A stretch of 38,699 nucleotides of DNA from Pseudomonas brassicacearum subsp. neoaurantiaca (GTDB taxonomy: Bacteria; Pseudomonadota; Gammaproteobacteria; Pseudomonadales; Pseudomonadaceae), in NCBI RefSeq assembly GCF_013608025.1, contig NZ_VDLV01000006.1:1-38699 (forward strand), given 5' to 3'. Positions within the stretch are counted from its first letter, which is position 1. Each line of letters starts with the position of its first letter. Both the position numbers and the translations under genes were made by a program. The notes beneath the pieces were generated by a model. That model searched no databases, was not told where the DNA came from, and saw only the letters and a program-made list of their open reading frames with translations. This document shows, piece after piece, positions 1-7,249 of the stretch.

Positions 1-15
1 GGGCAAAAGCGTTTT

Positions 16-44
16 GGTTACTTTTGCGCTGTTCAAAAGTGACC
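16..44. repeat. Imperfect inverted repeat (hairpin)
   Basis: GGTTACTTTTG and CAAAAGTGACC form 11-bp arms with one mismatch around a 7-base loop. I recognise this as resembling a dispersed intergenic repeat of fluorescent pseudomonads, usually followed by a CGCTGTAAGAGCGGAACC-like tail, which is also present here at about 45-62. The element is probably cut by the window edge. Transcription from the minus-strand ubiUVT unit would run into it, so a role as a terminator is possible, but it has no T-run on that strand. Confidence 0.5.
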
Positions 45-73
45 CGCTGTAAGAGCGGAACCCTAAGCGGCCG

Positions 74-192
74 TTACCGCAGAAATGGATATACACACCA
101 ATCCACCATTACCGCAGAAATGGATATACACACCAACCCACCACTACCACAGAAATAGATACACACCAAAACCGCCGCTACCGAAGAAACGG
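74..192. repeat. 35-bp tandem repeat, about 3.5 units
   Basis: Units start at 74, 109, 144 and about 178. The first two (74-108 and 109-143) differ by one base. The third is diverged and a few bases short, and the fourth is partial. The core of each reads TTACCGCAGAAATGGATA followed by an ACACACCAA-type tail. It lies just downstream of the DGC gene stop. An open frame crosses it on the plus strand, but that frame is only the repeat read as protein (Pro/His-rich) and continues antisense to the DGC gene, so I do not call it a gene. Confidence 0.7.
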
Positions 193-564
193 CTACCCAC
201 ACCCCACCTCCATCAACCCAACCACCCGCGAAAACACCCGCTCGATCTCAGGCTCACCGCAATCAACCCCAACCCGCTTGCGCAACCCCAGCTGGCTCAG
301 GATCAAATGCACATCCGCCGTCAGATCATGCAACCGCAAACAAGCCTGCACGCACTGCAACGGACAGCCATCCAACGCAACGATCCGCCGCCCCGAACGC
401 GCCTTGTTGACCAGCGGCGGCACCTGCCCGCCCACCCCGACGATGCAAGACATCTCCGCCAGGCCCGCACGGTCCAGGCGCAACGCAACGGTATTGGCCA
501 GTTGCGCCACGTTCGAGCAACCGGAACACGAATACACCAAGGGAAGCGCGTCAGAGGCTTTCAT
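193..564 (-). CDS. DGC-domain putative zinc-binding protein
   Basis: A 123-residue protein of the DGC family (putative metal-binding; no firm biochemical role known to me). Visible cysteines are C13 and C16 (CSGC), C40, the signature DGC at 65-67, C71 and C75; such a set could hold zinc or an Fe-S cluster. No signal peptide or membrane segment is seen, so it should be cytoplasmic. The ATG at 564 overlaps the ubiT stop as ATGA, which argues for translational coupling and for this start over an upstream in-frame one at 615. It is the last gene of ubiU-ubiV-ubiT, a unit with an anaerobic regulator box. The position suggests a helper role in anaerobic quinone synthesis or Fe-S handling, but that is inference only. 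Confidence 0.8.
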   Translation of the reverse strand: MKASDALPLVYSCSGCSNVAQLANTVALRLDRAGLAEMSCIVGVGGQVPPLVNKARSGRRIVALDGCPLQCVQACLRLHDLTADVHLILSQLGLRKRVGVDCGEPEIERVFSRVVGLMEVGCG

Positions 565-1034
565 CACACGGTCGCCAGCCCTTTGCCCGCCCGTTCCAGA
601 TTGCGCCAGAGCCACGGCGGCAGTACATCCGGATCAAGACTGTCGATCAAGTTCTTCAACGCCAGCCCCAACTCAGTATCCCCTTCAATCACCAACCGCC
701 GACGAAAGAACAACGTGTCCGGATCTTCCTGACGGCTGGCGAGCAAGAGAAACTCCCGCCAGTTGCCGCTGATACTCACCTGGGCCTCGGCCCGTTCGGC
801 AATGCGCAATCCATCCCGCGCCAAGGTCAGGTACCAGCACAACTTCAGGTCAAGCACCCGAAGACACAGCCAGCGGTCGCGCAGTACCTCGAACCCGCCA
901 TCGCGCAGCGGCTCGGCCAGGCAGCGGTTGAGCGCCTGTTGCAAGGCCAGCCGCTGCACCACGAACGGCACCTTGCCCACCAGTGGCAGCACCCGGTCGG
1001 CGCCTTTGAGCAGCCATTTCTTCGGACTCAACAC
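564..1034 (-). CDS. ubiT: UbiT, SCP2-domain ubiquinone biosynthesis accessory factor
   Basis: A 156-residue SCP2 (sterol carrier protein 2) domain protein. With UbiU and UbiV, UbiT supports oxygen-independent ubiquinone synthesis in proteobacteria and is thought to bind prenylated intermediates, much as UbiJ does aerobically. The assignment rests on the SCP2-like body (around residues 40-140) and on its place after ubiV, as at P. aeruginosa PA3911-PA3913. No ATG fits. I chose GTG at 1034 because an AGGAGG lies about 7 bases upstream; TTG at 1031, overlapping the ubiV stop as TTGA, is the alternative. The longer open frame to 1382 only shadows ubiV. Its stop overlaps the next gene as ATGA. Confidence 0.85.
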   Translation of the reverse strand: MLSPKKWLLKGADRVLPLVGKVPFVVQRLALQQALNRCLAEPLRDGGFEVLRDRWLCLRVLDLKLCWYLTLARDGLRIAERAEAQVSISGNWREFLLLASRQEDPDTLFFRRRLVIEGDTELGLALKNLIDSLDPDVLPPWLWRNLERAGKGLATV

Positions 1035-1918
1035 AGGCCCGCCTCCTCTACTTTCAACATGCCAGCGTGGCCATGCCAATAACCGTTGCAACCGTCCACG
1101 AACAGCGGCGGTGCCTCGCCCTGGCGGACCTTGTCGAAGGCCATGACCACGTCGGCCATGCCTTGGGCGCGCGGGCTGAGGCGCAGCACGTCGGCGCCGC
1201 AAGCGGTCAGCGCGTGGTAATCGGCGAGCAGGTTCGTCACCTCGCCCGACATCGTCTGGATACCGTTGAGGGTGAACAGTTGCTGCCCTTCCTGGCTGCT
1301 CAATGCCAGGCCGTCGGGGTAGTTGATGCAACAGAACTGGCAGTCGTCCTTGGGCCGGTTTTCGGCGCGGGCGGTAAAGCAACGTGCCGAATAGGCCAAG
1401 GGCAAGTGACCGTAGGCGAAGATTTCCACTTCCGGCAGGTCACGGTCCATCTCCCGCACTTGCTCCAGCACATCGGCGATCAGTGCCGCCGAGCATTCAA
1501 CCGGCGGCACCCAGCGAATCATGCCGCTGTCGAGCAGTTGCCCCAGGGCGTGGCCGTTGTACAGGTTCAGCGCCGGACCACCGATAAAAGGCAGTTTGCG
1601 TTCGGCCATGAACTGCACCGCGCCCATGTCATTGGCCTCCACCAACAAATCGCCGTTGTCACACAGACGGCGCAGCGAGGACAGTTCCGACGCCGCTTCG
1701 ATCAGCGTCAGGCTCGACAACACGATTTGCGCCTGGCTGCACGCTTGCAGCTCGCGCCCCAAGCCCAGCCATTGATCCAGGGAGAACGCCCGGCGCTTCG
1801 AGCAGACGGTTTCCCCCAGGTAGATCATGTCGAGCGGCAAGGCCGACATCTCGGCGTAGAAATTTCCCAGTTGCGCTTTGTCCCAATAAAACAGGACGGG
1901 TCCCAGGCTGAGTTTCAT
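1028..1918 (-). CDS. ubiV: UbiV, U32-family 4Fe-4S hydroxylation subunit
   Basis: A 296-residue peptidase-U32-family protein. In E. coli, UbiU and UbiV form a 4Fe-4S heterodimer needed for O2-independent hydroxylation of the ubiquinone ring. The four E. coli cluster cysteines (C39, C180, C193, C197) all fall at the same numbers here, in MIYLGETVCSKRR, YSARCFT and DDCQFCCINY. The ATG at 1918 follows a GGGAGG-type ribosome site and begins 10 bases past the ubiU stop. The upstream in-frame start at 2047 lies inside ubiU and is rejected. Cytoplasmic; second gene of the ubiUVT-DGC unit. The conserved cysteines make the assignment strong. Confidence 0.95.
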   Translation of the reverse strand: MKLSLGPVLFYWDKAQLGNFYAEMSALPLDMIYLGETVCSKRRAFSLDQWLGLGRELQACSQAQIVLSSLTLIEAASELSSLRRLCDNGDLLVEANDMGAVQFMAERKLPFIGGPALNLYNGHALGQLLDSGMIRWVPPVECSAALIADVLEQVREMDRDLPEVEIFAYGHLPLAYSARCFTARAENRPKDDCQFCCINYPDGLALSSQEGQQLFTLNGIQTMSGEVTNLLADYHALTACGADVLRLSPRAQGMADVVMAFDKVRQGEAPPLFVDGCNGYWHGHAGMLKVEEAGLC

Positions 1919-1928
1919 CAGGCCTCCC

Positions 1929-2924
1929 TCATTGCCATGATCGATGGTAGGCGCCCAGGGTGGTCTGGCTGCCTTCGGACAGACCGGCCAGCACCTGGCG
2001 CCATTCTTCGCGCACGCGGAAACGCTGGGGCGCGGCGTGGTGTGCATCCAGCGCGGCGCGCCAGACCCGGGTGACTTGCTCGACGTACGCCGGGCTGCGC
2101 TGGCGACCTTCGATCTTCACCGCTTCGACGCCGATGGCCGCCAGTTCCGGCAACAGGTCGAGGGTGTCGAGGCTGGTGGGTTCTTCGAGGGCGTGGAAGC
2201 GCTTGCCGCCCACCAGGAAGCGACCTTTGCACAGGGTCGGATAGCCGGCCGGTTCTTCTGGGGTGTAGCGGTCGATCAGCACTTCGCTCAGGCGAGCGCT
2301 CAAGCCATCGGCGTCCTCGCTCCAGCGCACCGCCTTGGCCGGGGAGCAGACGCCGCAGAGGTTCGGCGACTCGCCCGTGATGTACGAAGACAAGTGACAA
2401 CGGCCCTCGGCCATGATGCACAGGCTGCCGAAACCGAAGACTTCGATCGGCACCGGGCTGCCGGCGGCCACCTGTCGGACCTGGGCCAGGGATAACACGC
2501 GCGGCAGCACGGCACGACGAATGTCATAGCGCTGCGCGTAGAACGCCAGCGCCGCCGCGTGGGTGGCCGAGCCTTGTACGGAAAGGTGCAACGCCAAACG
2601 AGGATGGCGCTGGCTGGCGTAGCTGAGTACGCCGGGGTCGGCGGCGATCAGCGCATCCACGCCGAAATCGGCCGCGCGGTCCACCGCCCGCTGCCAGCGC
2701 TCCCAGCCCTTGGGTTGCGGGTAGGTGTTGACCGCCACGTAGAGTTTGCGTTGGTGCTGGCGGATGTAGGCGACCGCTGCGTCGAACTGTTTGTCGTCCA
2801 TGTTCAGCCCGGCGAAGTGCCGGGCGTTGGTGTCATCGCGAAAGCCGACATAGACGGCATCGGCGCCTTGGCGCACCGCCGCTTTGAGGGCTGGCAGATT
2901 CCCTGCCGGGCAAACCAGTTGCAT
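1929..2924 (-). CDS. ubiU: UbiU, U32-family 4Fe-4S hydroxylation subunit
   Basis: A 331-residue U32-family protein, the partner of UbiV in anaerobic ubiquinone hydroxylation. Cysteines stand at 169, 176, 193 and 232, exactly the E. coli UbiU cluster positions (GSLCIMAEGRC, GVCSP, TLCKG). The start MQLVCPAGN at 2924 was preferred over 2999, which lies inside the operator. Nitrate, nitrite and N2O respiration all draw on the quinone pool under anoxia, so the neighbourhood fits. A perfectly palindromic ANR/DNR box at 2986-2999 sits about 68 bp upstream of the start, with a plausible -10 (TAGACT, about 2959-2964) between. Confidence 0.95.
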   Translation of the reverse strand: MQLVCPAGNLPALKAAVRQGADAVYVGFRDDTNARHFAGLNMDDKQFDAAVAYIRQHQRKLYVAVNTYPQPKGWERWQRAVDRAADFGVDALIAADPGVLSYASQRHPRLALHLSVQGSATHAAALAFYAQRYDIRRAVLPRVLSLAQVRQVAAGSPVPIEVFGFGSLCIMAEGRCHLSSYITGESPNLCGVCSPAKAVRWSEDADGLSARLSEVLIDRYTPEEPAGYPTLCKGRFLVGGKRFHALEEPTSLDTLDLLPELAAIGVEAVKIEGRQRSPAYVEQVTRVWRAALDAHHAAPQRFRVREEWRQVLAGLSEGSQTTLGAYHRSWQ

Positions 2925-2985
2925 GGGGCATCCTCGTGAGGAAACTAAGGGCGCCGCCAGTCTAGCCAGCCAACCGGCGGCGACC

Positions 2986-2999
2986 TTGACGGCAGTCAA
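2986..2999 (-). promoter_or_regulatory. ANR/DNR (FNR-type) box upstream of ubiU
   Basis: TTGAC-GGCA-GTCAA is a perfect 5+5 palindrome in the family pattern TTGAT-N4-ATCAA, with each outer T:A swapped for C:G. It lies between the moeA stop (3006) and ubiU. A hexamer TAGACT on the minus strand at 2964-2959 is centred about 31 bp downstream, which suits a class II activator site near -41.5. It implies low-oxygen or NO induction of ubiUVT-DGC. Confidence 0.75.
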
Positions 3000-3005
3000 T
3001 TGCCA

Positions 3006-4241
3006 TCAATGCATCAGGTTCGCGAATGGCAGATACATCACCGGGTCGTGCTTGTGCACTTGCGTCTCGCGCTCCACTACCGCCAGGCCGTCGGCCCAAC
3101 AGGCTGCCGTCAGCATCGCCGAGCTTTGCTGCGGGTGCAGTTCAATGCACAGCTGCCCGTCAACGCCCGCGACCAATCGGGCCCTCAGGTATTGCCGACG
3201 ACGGTTGCGCTTCAACCAGTCGAACCCGGCGGGCACTTGCAGCGGCGCAGGCAATACGTCCCGCACGCCCTGGGCCCGGAACAGGAATGGCCGAACGACG
3301 ATCAACGCGGTAATCAACGCCGCCGAAGGATTGCCTGGCAGGCCGATCCACGGCTTGCCCTCCACATCGCCGAACGCCAGGGGCTTGCCCGGCTGGATCG
3401 CCAGGCGCCACAGGTCGATGCTGCCCAAGGCTTCGATGGCGTGCTTGAGGTGATCCTCCTCACCCACCGAGACACCGCCGGAGGTGATCAGCACATCGCA
3501 TTCGGCCGCGGCCAGGCGCAACGCTTGGCGACTGGCCAACAGCTGGTCGGGCATGACGCCGAAGTCATGGACTTCCAGGCCCCAGCCACGCAACAACGCG
3601 GCGAGGCTGTGGCGATTGCTGTTGTAGATCTGCCCCGGCGCCAATGGCTCGCCCGGTTCGCGTAGTTCATCGCCACTGCTGAGCAAACCTACCTGCAACG
3701 GACGAAAGACTTCCACCCGATCGATCCCTGCGCCGGCCAGCAATCCCAACTCCTGGGCGCGCAGGCGCGTGCCGGCACCGAGCAGTCGATCGCCCCGGCG
3801 CAGCTCCTCGCCTTCCTTGCGAACGTGGTCGCCACGATTGACCGATGGCAGCCAGACCCGCTCGCCTTCGACCCGGCAGCTTTCTTGCGGCACGACCGTA
3901 TCGGCGCCCGGCGGCAACGGCGCGCCGGTAAAAATGCGTACCGCCCGCCCCGCCGGCAGCGGCTCGCCCGGCCCATCGCCCGCCGCGATCCGCCCGGCCA
4001 GCACCAAACAACCGCCCGCCATGGGCAGGTCTTCGGCGCGCAAGGCGTAGCCGTCCATGGCACTGTTGTCCCAGGCCGGCAGGTTCATCGGGCACAGGAC
4101 GTCGGCAGCCAGCACCCGCGCCAAGGCCTGATCCAGAACCACCCGCTGCACCGGCGGAGTCGGCGGCGCCTGGTCCAGCAGATGCCGGATCGCCTCGTCC
4201 ACTGGCGTCAACACACCGCTGTCGCACACCTTGCCGGTCAT
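3006..4241 (-). CDS. moeA: MoeA, molybdopterin molybdenumtransferase
   Basis: A 411-residue MoeA. It inserts molybdate into adenylylated molybdopterin to give Moco, the cofactor of nitrate reductases. The length is typical, and family motifs are clear: PAWDNSAMDGYA near the N-terminus, GLLSSGDEL, TSGGVSVGEEDH and IGLPGNPSA. The ATG at 4241 overlaps the moaB stop as ATGA, which supports that start and translational coupling; the open frame further upstream reads through moaB in another frame. The order moaB-moeA-ubiU-ubiV-ubiT matches P. aeruginosa PA3915-PA3911 (moaB1, moeA1), so this is probably the anaerobic paralogue set serving respiratory nitrate reductase, though no nar or nap gene is in view. 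Confidence 0.95.
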   Translation of the reverse strand: MTGKVCDSGVLTPVDEAIRHLLDQAPPTPPVQRVVLDQALARVLAADVLCPMNLPAWDNSAMDGYALRAEDLPMAGGCLVLAGRIAAGDGPGEPLPAGRAVRIFTGAPLPPGADTVVPQESCRVEGERVWLPSVNRGDHVRKEGEELRRGDRLLGAGTRLRAQELGLLAGAGIDRVEVFRPLQVGLLSSGDELREPGEPLAPGQIYNSNRHSLAALLRGWGLEVHDFGVMPDQLLASRQALRLAAAECDVLITSGGVSVGEEDHLKHAIEALGSIDLWRLAIQPGKPLAFGDVEGKPWIGLPGNPSAALITALIVVRPFLFRAQGVRDVLPAPLQVPAGFDWLKRNRRRQYLRARLVAGVDGQLCIELHPQQSSAMLTAACWADGLAVVERETQVHKHDPVMYLPFANLMH

Positions 4242-4792
4242 GGGCGCGTCTCGCAGGCGGTGGGCGCGATGCCTTCCTGAGGCTTGAGATGCGGGGTGAA
4301 ATTGCACGGCCCGGTGCGCCCGTCCAGTTGCCCGGCGAGAATTTTCTCCCAACCGGTCCGGCAAGCTCCCGGCGAACCCGGCAAGCAAACGACCAGCACG
4401 CCGTTGCTCATGCCGGCCAACGCCCGTGATTGCAGGGTGGACATGCCGATTTCCGCCAGCGACACCTGACGGAACAATTCGCCAAAACCATCAACGTGCT
4501 TGTCGAGCAATGGCGCCACCGCTTGGGGCGTGTTGTCACGCGCGGTGAAACCGGTGCCGCCGGTCATCAGTACCACCTGTACCGTGGGATCGGCGATCCA
4601 CTGCGAGACTTGTGCGCGGATCTGATAGATGTCGTCCTTCACCAGCGCCCGGTCGATCAGGTTATGACCGGCGCTTTGCAGCAGGTCGGCCAGGGTCTGG
4701 CCTGATGAATCGGTTTCAAAGGTGCGGGTATCGCTGATGGTCAGGACCGCGATGTTCAGCGGCTGGAAAACGCGTTGGGTCAGATGGGCCAT
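4238..4792 (-). CDS. moaB: MoaB, molybdopterin adenylyltransferase-type protein
   Basis: A 184-residue MoaB/Mog-family protein, expected to adenylylate molybdopterin before MoeA inserts molybdenum. Motifs seen: NIAVLTISDTRT, LMTGGTGFTARDNTP and VCLPGSPGACRTGW, the molybdopterin-binding fold signatures. The ATG at 4792 gives the usual MoaB length; the longer frame to 5002 runs into pdxH. It overlaps moeA by 4 bases. The 88-bp gap to pdxH contains a three-armed palindrome (4854-4872) and no good promoter, so it is probably transcribed together with pdxH from the box at 5586. Confidence 0.93.
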   Translation of the reverse strand: MAHLTQRVFQPLNIAVLTISDTRTFETDSSGQTLADLLQSAGHNLIDRALVKDDIYQIRAQVSQWIADPTVQVVLMTGGTGFTARDNTPQAVAPLLDKHVDGFGELFRQVSLAEIGMSTLQSRALAGMSNGVLVVCLPGSPGACRTGWEKILAGQLDGRTGPCNFTPHLKPQEGIAPTACETRP

Positions 4793-4853
4793 GGTCAGCC
4801 GTCCTGTCAGAAAAGATGGCCCAGCCTGAACTGCAATCAATGCCGGGCCTATT

Positions 4854-4872
4854 CCTCCATGGAGGTACCTCC
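4854..4872. other. Overlapping perfect palindromes between pdxH and moaB
   Basis: CCTCC-AT-GGAGG-TA-CCTCC: two 12-bp perfect palindromes (4854-4865 and 4861-4872) share the central GGAGG arm. It sits right after the pdxH stop and about 60 bases before the moaB start. Read as RNA the 2-base loops are tight, so it may be a protein-binding site rather than a stem-loop. Its function is unknown to me. Confidence 0.5.
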
Positions 4873-4880
4873 CTTGGTAT

Positions 4881-5528
4881 TCAGGGCGCCAGGCGACTGC
4901 GCTGCCAAACACCCTCTTCAAGCCGATAATCGAGACGGTCATGCAGACGATCGGCGCGGCCCTGCCAGAATTCGACCCGCTCGGGACGCAGGCAGTAACC
5001 ACCCCAATGCTCGGGACGTGGCACCGGTTGATCGGTGAAGCGCTGCTCGGTTTGCATCAACATGGCGTCCAGTGCAGCACGGTCAACCAACGGGCGGCTT
5101 TGCGGCGAAGCCCAGGCGCCGAGACGGCTGGCGACGGAACGGGAATGGAAGTAGGCATCCGACAGCGCCGTATCGAGTTTGCGAACCGGACCTTCGATGC
5201 GCACCTGTCGCTCCAGGGCCGGCCAGAAAAATGTCATGGCCGCCCAGGGATTGTCCGCCAGGTCGCGCCCCTTGCCACTCTCGTAATTACCGAAGAACGA
5301 AAAACCGTCCGCGCTGAAGCCCTTGAGCAGCAACACCCGACAGTGAGGCCGGCCCTGCTCGTCCACGGTCGCCAGGGCCATGGCGTTGGCTTCAACCGGA
5401 GGGCTTTCGGTCTCGCGGGCCTGTTGCATCCAAACGCTGAATAGCGCCAGGGGATCGTCTGGCGACTGGGCTTCGTCCAACCCATCAAGGGTGTATTGGC
5501 GGCGCATGTTGGCCAGGGAAAGGGGCAT
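4881..5528 (-). CDS. pdxH: PdxH, pyridoxine/pyridoxamine 5'-phosphate oxidase
   Basis: A 215-residue FMN-dependent PNP/PMP oxidase, making pyridoxal 5'-phosphate. The sequence runs [17 protein letters not shown], then [33 protein letters not shown] and [15 protein letters not shown], which are the conserved PdxH blocks, and the length equals that of Pseudomonas PdxH. ATG at 5528 is preferred over GTG at 5543 because GGAG lies about 9 bases before it and the protein then matches the family N-terminus. Upstream is a TTGAT-CGTT-GTCAA box, and moaB-moeA follow on the same strand, so it appears to head an anaerobically controlled unit. That is odd for an enzyme that normally reduces O2. I cannot tell whether it is the only pdxH of the genome. 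Confidence 0.93.
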   Translation of the reverse strand: MPLSLANMRRQYTLDGLDEAQSPDDPLALFSVWMQQARETESPPVEANAMALATVDEQGRPHCRVLLLKGFSADGFSFFGNYESGKGRDLADNPWAAMTFFWPALERQVRIEGPVRKLDTALSDAYFHSRSVASRLGAWASPQSRPLVDRAALDAMLMQTEQRFTDQPVPRPEHWGGYCLRPERVEFWQGRADRLHDRLDYRLEEGVWQRSRLAP

Positions 5529-5585
5529 GACGGTGAGCTCCACTGTGGGTTTCGGCCAGTGTGGAGTCGGCTGGGGTGGGTGGCC

Positions 5586-5599
5586 TTGATCGTTGTCAA
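5586..5599 (-). promoter_or_regulatory. ANR/DNR box upstream of pdxH-moaB-moeA
   Basis: TTGAT-CGTT-GTCAA differs from the FNR-family consensus by a single base and lies 57 bp before the pdxH ATG, the same spacing class as the norC and nosR boxes of this window. A weak -10 (CACACT on the minus strand, about 5558-5563) is present. A REPIN begins 30 bp further upstream. Confidence 0.7.
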
Positions 5600-5629
5600 T
5601 GCCAACTTCTATGGTGGGTTCCAGGACGC

Positions 5630-5706
5630 CATCGCGAGCAAGCTCGCTCCCACAGGGGACCTGTGTTCACCGCAGATCAACTGTGGGAGCGAGCTTGCTC
5701 GCGATG
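5630..5706. repeat. REPIN (GTGGGAGC family), arms in reversed order
   Basis: Two inverted copies of the Pseudomonas REP with core GTGGGAGCGAGCTTGCTCGC (5630-5655 and 5681-5706), 25 bp apart, between norR and pdxH. Here the inverted arm comes first (catcgcgag...cccacag, then ctgtggg...cgatg), the opposite of the pairs at 8110 and 10103. It probably acts as an mRNA 3' hairpin for norR. Confidence 0.9.
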
Positions 5707-5728
5707 CAGCCGCCTCGGTGTACCGCCT

Positions 5729-7249
5729 TTACTTAAGCCCCAACCGCCGCGCCAACTTATGCAAATTGCTCGGATCAATCTCCAGCAACCGCGCCGCCCC
5801 CGCCCAATTCTGCGCGCAGCGCTCCAAGGCCTTTAGGATTGCCTGGCGCTGGCATTCATCCACCGTGACGCTCAGGGGCCGCAACGGCGCGTCCACCCTT
5901 TCTTCTTGCGTATCGATGGCGGCTGCGCTGGCACTGACGTCCAGATCCAGCACCTGCGGCTCGAGGGTCATGATCACCCCGCGATTGGCGCCACGGCTCA
6001 GCGCCTTCAGCGCCGCGCGACTGATGACATGCTCCAGCTCCCGCACGTTCCCCGGCCAGCTATACGCCAACAACGCCTGTTCGGCCGCCGGCGACAGGCG
6101 CAAGCCACGCAAGCCCAGTCGCGTGCGGTTCAGTTCGAGGAAATGCCCGGCCAGCATCAACACGTCGTGGCCGCGTTCGCGCAGCGGTGGGATCGGCACC
6201 GGGTAGACCGACAGCCGGTGATACAGGTCAGCGCGAAACAGCCCTTCGCGAATGCTGTCGGGCAAGTGCCGGTTGGTGGCGGCGATGATCCGCACGTCGA
6301 CGTGCAGCGGCTTGTCCGCCCCCAGTCGCTGGATCTCGCCGTTCTGCAAGGTCCGCAGCAACTTGGCCTGCACGCTCAACGGCAACTCGCCGACTTCATC
6401 AAGGAACAACGTGCCGCCATTGGCCGCGTCGAAGCGCCCGGCGCGGTCGGTGGTTGCCCCGGAAAACGCGCCTTTGACGTGGCCGAACAATTCGCTTTCG
6501 GCCAGGGACTCGGGCAACGCCGCGCAATTGACCTGCACCAGCGGCTTATGCCCGCGCCGCGAGAGGCGGTGCAGCCGCCGGGCGAACAATTCCTTGCCCA
6601 CGCCGGTTTCCCCCAGCAGCAACACCGGCAGTTCCGAGTCGGCCAGTACGTCCAGCTCGTTGAGCAATTGCTGCAGTCCTTCGCTGCGGCCAAGGATTTC
6701 ACTCTCTTCGGTCGGCAGGCGCAGGTCCGCCGGGTCACTGCGCGACGCCCGCAGGCTACGGTTCTCCTGCTCCAACCGAGTGACGCGCACCGCCGCCTCG
6801 ATCTGTAAGGTGCAGCGCTTGAGCTCTTCCCGGGCGCGACTGTCGAACGTGCCGGCGTGCAGCGCATCCAGGGTGATCGCCCCCCAGAGCTGACCTTCCA
6901 CATACAGGCTCACGCCCATGCAGTCGTGCACCGGCAGCGGCTCGCCGACGTGATGAACGAGCAAGCCGTCATACGGATCCGGCAAACGACTGTCCGGCTC
7001 GAACCAGGTCGGCTCGCGCGACGCCATGATTGCCGCCAGGCGCGGGTGCTGGGCAATCACAAAGCGCCGGCCCAGTGCTTCGTGGACCAGGCCAACGGTC
7101 GCCACCGGCCGGAGGCTGTCCTCGTCCAGGCGCAGCAAACCGACGGCGCCGCTGTTGAAGTATTCGCGCAGGGTCTGCACCAGGCGCTGCAATCGCACCG
7201 CATTGGGCAGCTCGACGATCAGGTCGGCGGCCAGGCTTTCACGCAGCAT
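5729..7249 (-). CDS. norR: NorR, NO-responsive sigma54 activator
   Basis: A 506-residue enhancer-binding protein: GAF sensor (about 15-170), AAA+ core (about 185-415) and a Fis-type helix-turn-helix at the C-terminus. NO binds a non-heme iron in the GAF domain. The E. coli iron ligands R75, D96, D99, C113 and D131 correspond here to R70, D91, D94, C110 and D128. Walker A is GETGVGKE (213-220) and Walker B LFLDEVGE (281-288). The sigma54-contact loop reads GAFSGA (260-265) instead of GAFTGA. The ATG at 7249 has GGAGGG 11 bases upstream; longer frames would run through the operator region. It is divergent from dnrN, with three GGT-N7-ACC sites between, the first abutting its own start codon, so autoregulation is likely. 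Confidence 0.93.
   Translation of the reverse strand: MLRESLAADLIVELPNAVRLQRLVQTLREYFNSGAVGLLRLDEDSLRPVATVGLVHEALGRRFVIAQHPRLAAIMASREPTWFEPDSRLPDPYDGLLVHHVGEPLPVHDCMGVSLYVEGQLWGAITLDALHAGTFDSRAREELKRCTLQIEAAVRVTRLEQENRSLRASRSDPADLRLPTEESEILGRSEGLQQLLNELDVLADSELPVLLLGETGVGKELFARRLHRLSRRGHKPLVQVNCAALPESLAESELFGHVKGAFSGATTDRAGRFDAANGGTLFLDEVGELPLSVQAKLLRTLQNGEIQRLGADKPLHVDVRIIAATNRHLPDSIREGLFRADLYHRLSVYPVPIPPLRERGHDVLMLAGHFLELNRTRLGLRGLRLSPAAEQALLAYSWPGNVRELEHVISRAALKALSRGANRGVIMTLEPQVLDLDVSASAAAIDTQEERVDAPLRPLSVTVDECQRQAILKALERCAQNWAGAARLLEIDPSNLHKLARRLGLK

Noticed and set aside
85..732. 215-codon plus-strand frame over the left end
   Set aside because: It reads the 35-bp repeat and then runs antisense to the DGC and ubiT genes; its composition (Pro, His, Arg) is typical of shadow frames.
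1067..2074. 335-codon plus-strand frame opposite ubiV
   Set aside because: Antisense shadow; UbiV has all four cluster cysteines on the minus strand.
4827..4840. TGAAC-TGCA-ATCAA, an FNR-like half site before moaB
   Set aside because: Only the second half fits, and a site centred there would put the transcription start on the moaB ATG. The box at 5586 upstream of pdxH is the better explanation.
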